DNA from: Geobacter sp.
Lineage (GTDB): Bacteria; Desulfobacterota; Desulfuromonadia; Geobacterales; DSM-12255
Assembly: GCA_009684525.1 (NCBI GenBank)
Contig: WKKR01000002.1
Span: 496,001-560,000, forward strand
Length of the DNA: 64,000 bases
Direction: 5' to 3'
Shown piece after piece: positions 61,607 to 64,000 of this stretch. Each line of letters opens with the position of its first letter. The stretch's first letter is position 1. The notes beneath the pieces were generated by a model. It had not been told where the DNA came from. It saw only the letters and a list, made by a program, of their open reading frames with translations, and made no database searches. The position numbers and the translations under genes are program-made.

Positions 61607-63460
61607 TCATTCGGTTTCGGGCGTCTCTTCCATGGAGTGCTGCCTGTCAAGTGCGGCGCTGACGGCTTCTGCCACCGTGCGGGTAATCCCGCCGACTGCG
61701 GAAATCTGTTCGATGGTGGCGCTACGCACCTCGGCCAGGCTGCCGAAGTGGCGGAGCAGTACCCTGCTCAGCTTCGGGCCGACACCCGGCACTTCTTGCA
61801 GGAGCGAACGGCTGCTCTCTCGCTCACGCAGCTTCTGGTGGTAACTGACGGCGAAACGGTGCGCCTCGTCCCGAATCCGCGCCAGAAGGAGCAGCGGCGG
61901 CGAGTTCTGGCGAAGGACGATGGGATTTTTGCGGCCCGGCCGAAAGACCCGCTCTGCGCTACGCACCACGTCGGCCTGCCCCGGCGCGGGGCGGACCCGG
62001 CTTTTGGCAAGCCCCGCTGCTTCAATCCCGGAAATCCCCAATGATTCCAGAAGGTGGACCAGGATGTTCAACTGGCCGAGGCCGCCGTCGACGATAATGA
62101 GGTCGGGAAGCGGATCTTCGTCGCTGCTGCGTATCCTGCGGCTCAGCACCTCGGCAAGCATGGCAAAATCGTCGGACTGGGTGACGGTCCTGATCCGGTA
62201 GCGGCGATACAGCGAGGTGTCCGGTTTCCCCCCCACGAAGGTGACCCGACTGCCGACTGCATGCCCCCCCTGAAAGTTCGAGATGTCGTAGCATTCAATG
62301 CGATGGGGGAGGCGGGAAAGGTGGAGACGTGACGCCAGTTCCTCAAGAATGGTGTTTGCGTCCTCAGTACCTCGCAGGTACTCCCTGGCAGCGGTCATGG
62401 CGTTTTTCGCGGCAAGCTCGACCAGTTCCGCCTTGATGCCGCGTCGCGGGGTGGTGAGCAGCACCTTGCGTCCCCGGCGTTCGGAGAGCAGCTCCGCAAG
62501 GCCGCCCCCCTCGGGGAGCGCCAGGGGGAGCAGTACCTCGTCGGGGATGGTAACCTCCTGGCTGTAGTATTCGGCCAGGAATGATGCCACGGCCTCGGCC
62601 AGGTCCAGTTCCCAGGAGAAATGATAGCTGCGGCTGCCGGTAACGGTTCCGCCCCGAATAAAGAGGAGGACGACCACCAGCAGCGACTGTTCGCTGTGCA
62701 GGCCGACGACATCCAGATCGCCACCCTGGGTGACCATCTTCTGACGCTCCAGGGTGACCTGTATGTCGCGCAGAAGGTCGCGATAGCGTGCTGCCTCCTC
62801 ATAGCGCTGGCCTGCTGCGGCCTCGGACATGGACTGCTGAAACGACTTGACCAGATCCCGGCTGCGACCGGACAGGAACAGGGCGACGCCGTCAACCAGG
62901 CGCTGGTATTCATCGCGGGAAATCAGGCCGTGGCAGGGGGCCGAGCACTGCCTGATCTGGTAGAACAGGCAGGGGCGCCGCCGCCGGCGACAGGTTTCCA
63001 GCGGGTAATGGCGCAGCGGAAAGAGCCGATAGAGCTGCTTGACCACGGCACGGGCGGCGGAAGCCGAGGCATATGGGCCGAAATAGTCGGCTCCGTCCTT
63101 GGCCACCTTCCTGACCACGGTAAGGCGGGGAAATTCTTCGTCGCTGTTCAACCGGAGCGAAAAATAGGTCTTGTCGTCGCGGAGATTTATGTTGTACTTG
63201 GGGCGGTGCTGTTTGATAAGGGTGTTTTCCAGGATCAGCGCCTCTTTTTCCGTGTCGGTGACGATGATTTCCAGGTCTGTCACCTGTTCCAGCAGAAAGC
63301 GGATCTGGTAGCGGGAATCGCGTGCCGGACCGAAATATGAGCGGACGCGCTGGCGGAGGTTTCTCGCTTTGCCGACATAGAGAACGGTCCCCTGGGCTCC
63401 CTTCATCAGGTAGACGCCCGGTGCGGTAGAGATGGCTTTGATGCGGTCGGCGCTGATCAT
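61607..63460 (-). CDS. uvrC: Excinuclease ABC subunit C
   Basis: Nucleotide-excision repair endonuclease, making the 3' and 5' incisions. The start is ATG 63460 (617 aa, family-like length); the frame continues upstream to 63568 with no conserved sequence. The GIY-YIG domain comes first: APGVYLMKGAQGTVLYVGKARN (shown as PGVYLMKGAQ then TVLYVGKARNL), then the UVR motif (MSEAAAGQRYEEAARYRDLL) at about residue 210. The RNase H-like nuclease (ECYDISNFQGGHAVGS, PDLIIVDGGLGQLN) precedes the C-terminal helix-hairpin-helix (LQEVPGVGPKLSRVLL). It is divergent from the last gene. Confidence 0.97.
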   Translation of the reverse strand: MISADRIKAISTAPGVYLMKGAQGTVLYVGKARNLRQRVRSYFGPARDSRYQIRFLLEQVTDLEIIVTDTEKEALILENTLIKQHRPKYNINLRDDKTYFSLRLNSDEEFPRLTVVRKVAKDGADYFGPYASASAARAVVKQLYRLFPLRHYPLETCRRRRRPCLFYQIRQCSAPCHGLISRDEYQRLVDGVALFLSGRSRDLVKSFQQSMSEAAAGQRYEEAARYRDLLRDIQVTLERQKMVTQGGDLDVVGLHSEQSLLVVVLLFIRGGTVTGSRSYHFSWELDLAEAVASFLAEYYSQEVTIPDEVLLPLALPEGGGLAELLSERRGRKVLLTTPRRGIKAELVELAAKNAMTAAREYLRGTEDANTILEELASRLHLSRLPHRIECYDISNFQGGHAVGSRVTFVGGKPDTSLYRRYRIRTVTQSDDFAMLAEVLSRRIRSSDEDPLPDLIIVDGGLGQLNILVHLLESLGISGIEAAGLAKSRVRPAPGQADVVRSAERVFRPGRKNPIVLRQNSPPLLLLARIRDEAHRFAVSYHQKLRERESSRSLLQEVPGVGPKLSRVLLRHFGSLAEVRSATIEQISAVGGITRTVAEAVSAALDRQHSMEETPETE

Positions 63461-63636
63461 GGCGAGAGTATACTCCTGCGCCGGCCGGTATGCAATCGGC
63501 TGCCGGAGCGGAAGAGCGCGGATCAGGCGTTCGAAGAGGGGCCAAAGCCAGGCATTCTTCATTGACAACCCTTGGGGATGGTGATATTTTTCGTCAGATT
63601 CCAGATCCAGACATTAAGCCGGGAAAGAGCACGCCA

Positions 63637-64000
63637 GTGGCATTTCGATCAAGCATCCGGACCATAGCGACCAGATACCTCCTCGGGCTTATTGTCTTGT
63701 GTCTCTTTCTTGCAGTCCCTCCCTCGTTTGCCCTTGATTCACAGGATTCCCAGATATTCATCGCCGGCTTCAATGCCTATCAGAAAAAGGATTACCAGAC
63801 CTCCATCGAGAAGATGTCCCAGGTGCTGCAGAAGTATCCGGATACGCAGCTGCGCGACATGGCCCTGTTCTGGCTTGCGCGGGCCAACTTCAAGGCGGGG
63901 AACCGGCAGGATGCGGCCAGGTACATGGCCCAGTTTTTCCGCGAGTATCCCGAAAGCCCCCTGAAGGGGACGGTAGAGGATGAACTGGCAGGCCTTGCCA
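63637..64000 (+). CDS. Exported TPR protein, truncated by the window end
   Basis: Only the first 121 codons are in the window. GTG 63637 is supported by AAAGAG 7 bp upstream. The product starts with a signal peptide (about residues 12-32, TRYLLGLIVLCLFLAVPPSF) ending in ALDS, then TPR-like repeats (about 40-115): FIAGFNAYQKKDYQTSIEKM, YPDTQLRDMALFWLARANFK, DAARYMAQFFREYPES. This resembles YbgF/BamD-type periplasmic TPR proteins. It is divergent from uvrC. C-terminal content is unknown. Confidence 0.78.
   Translation, partial: MAFRSSIRTIATRYLLGLIVLCLFLAVPPSFALDSQDSQIFIAGFNAYQKKDYQTSIEKMSQVLQKYPDTQLRDMALFWLARANFKAGNRQDAARYMAQFFREYPESPLKGTVEDELAGLA

Overview
The window looks like chromosomal DNA of a Geobacter-type delta-proteobacterium (Desulfuromonadia, Geobacteraceae or close relatives). 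The evidence is a GC-rich coding background, a 33-motif multiheme c-type cytochrome, a GeoRSP-type radical SAM/SPASM/PqqD trio, an MglB/MglA pair next to pyruvate:ferredoxin oxidoreductase, a caa3-type oxidase remnant and a PEP-CTERM protein. The genus assignment is inference from gene content. I see no phage, insertion sequence or CRISPR array.

Region 1 (1-20.5 kb) is mostly housekeeping. It holds the tail of a caa3 cytochrome oxidase operon (subunit IV, subunit II, heme o synthase), a YeiH-type transporter, metF and guaC. A MocR-type regulator lies divergent from a DUF2917 gene. Then come a thioredoxin-DsbD fusion, a Cys-rich SlyD, an orphan PAS histidine kinase, several DUF proteins, two flavin/NAD(P)H oxidoreductases, a CoA-type NUDIX hydrolase, a lone Imm27-like gene, ThpR, a CapA-like protein, and serS followed by two tRNA-Ser genes, a DUF2155-like lipoprotein gene and tRNA-Arg.

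Region 2 (20.5-22.8 kb) is an AT-rich, almost gene-free accessory patch. It carries one PEP-CTERM exported protein and several G/C homopolymer tracts, one of which forms the ribosome binding site of that gene. A Crp/Fnr regulator closes the patch.

Region 3 (23.5-50.8 kb) is the striking part. A minus-strand module (YedE-like putative selenium transporter, small TPR protein, PhnD-like binding protein) is divergent from a 24-kb co-directional plus-strand array. The array holds a 1483-aa multiheme cytochrome, a 2297-aa beta-propeller/FN3 protein, a 19-codon ORF with a strong ribosome binding site and its own terminator, two beta-helix proteins, two Cna-B/carboxypeptidase-regulatory-like proteins, a coiled-coil exported protein and an OpuAC-like protein. 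It ends with a ResB-like protein, a permease fused to a GATase-like domain, a cupin, and the PqqD, radical SAM/SPASM and SPASM genes. My inference is an exported electron-transfer surface assembly co-encoded with a RiPP-type peptide modification system; the 19-aa peptide (YxPP-type start, C-terminal Cys) is a candidate substrate.

Region 4 (50.8-64 kb) is again core: two Hsp20 genes, tRNA-Ser(GGA), SRP RNA, dnaX (with an A9 slippery tract), ybaB, recR, nifJ/por, mglB, mglA, a CoA-binding protein, two membrane proteins, uvrC and the start of an exported TPR protein. Strong intrinsic terminators separate these units.
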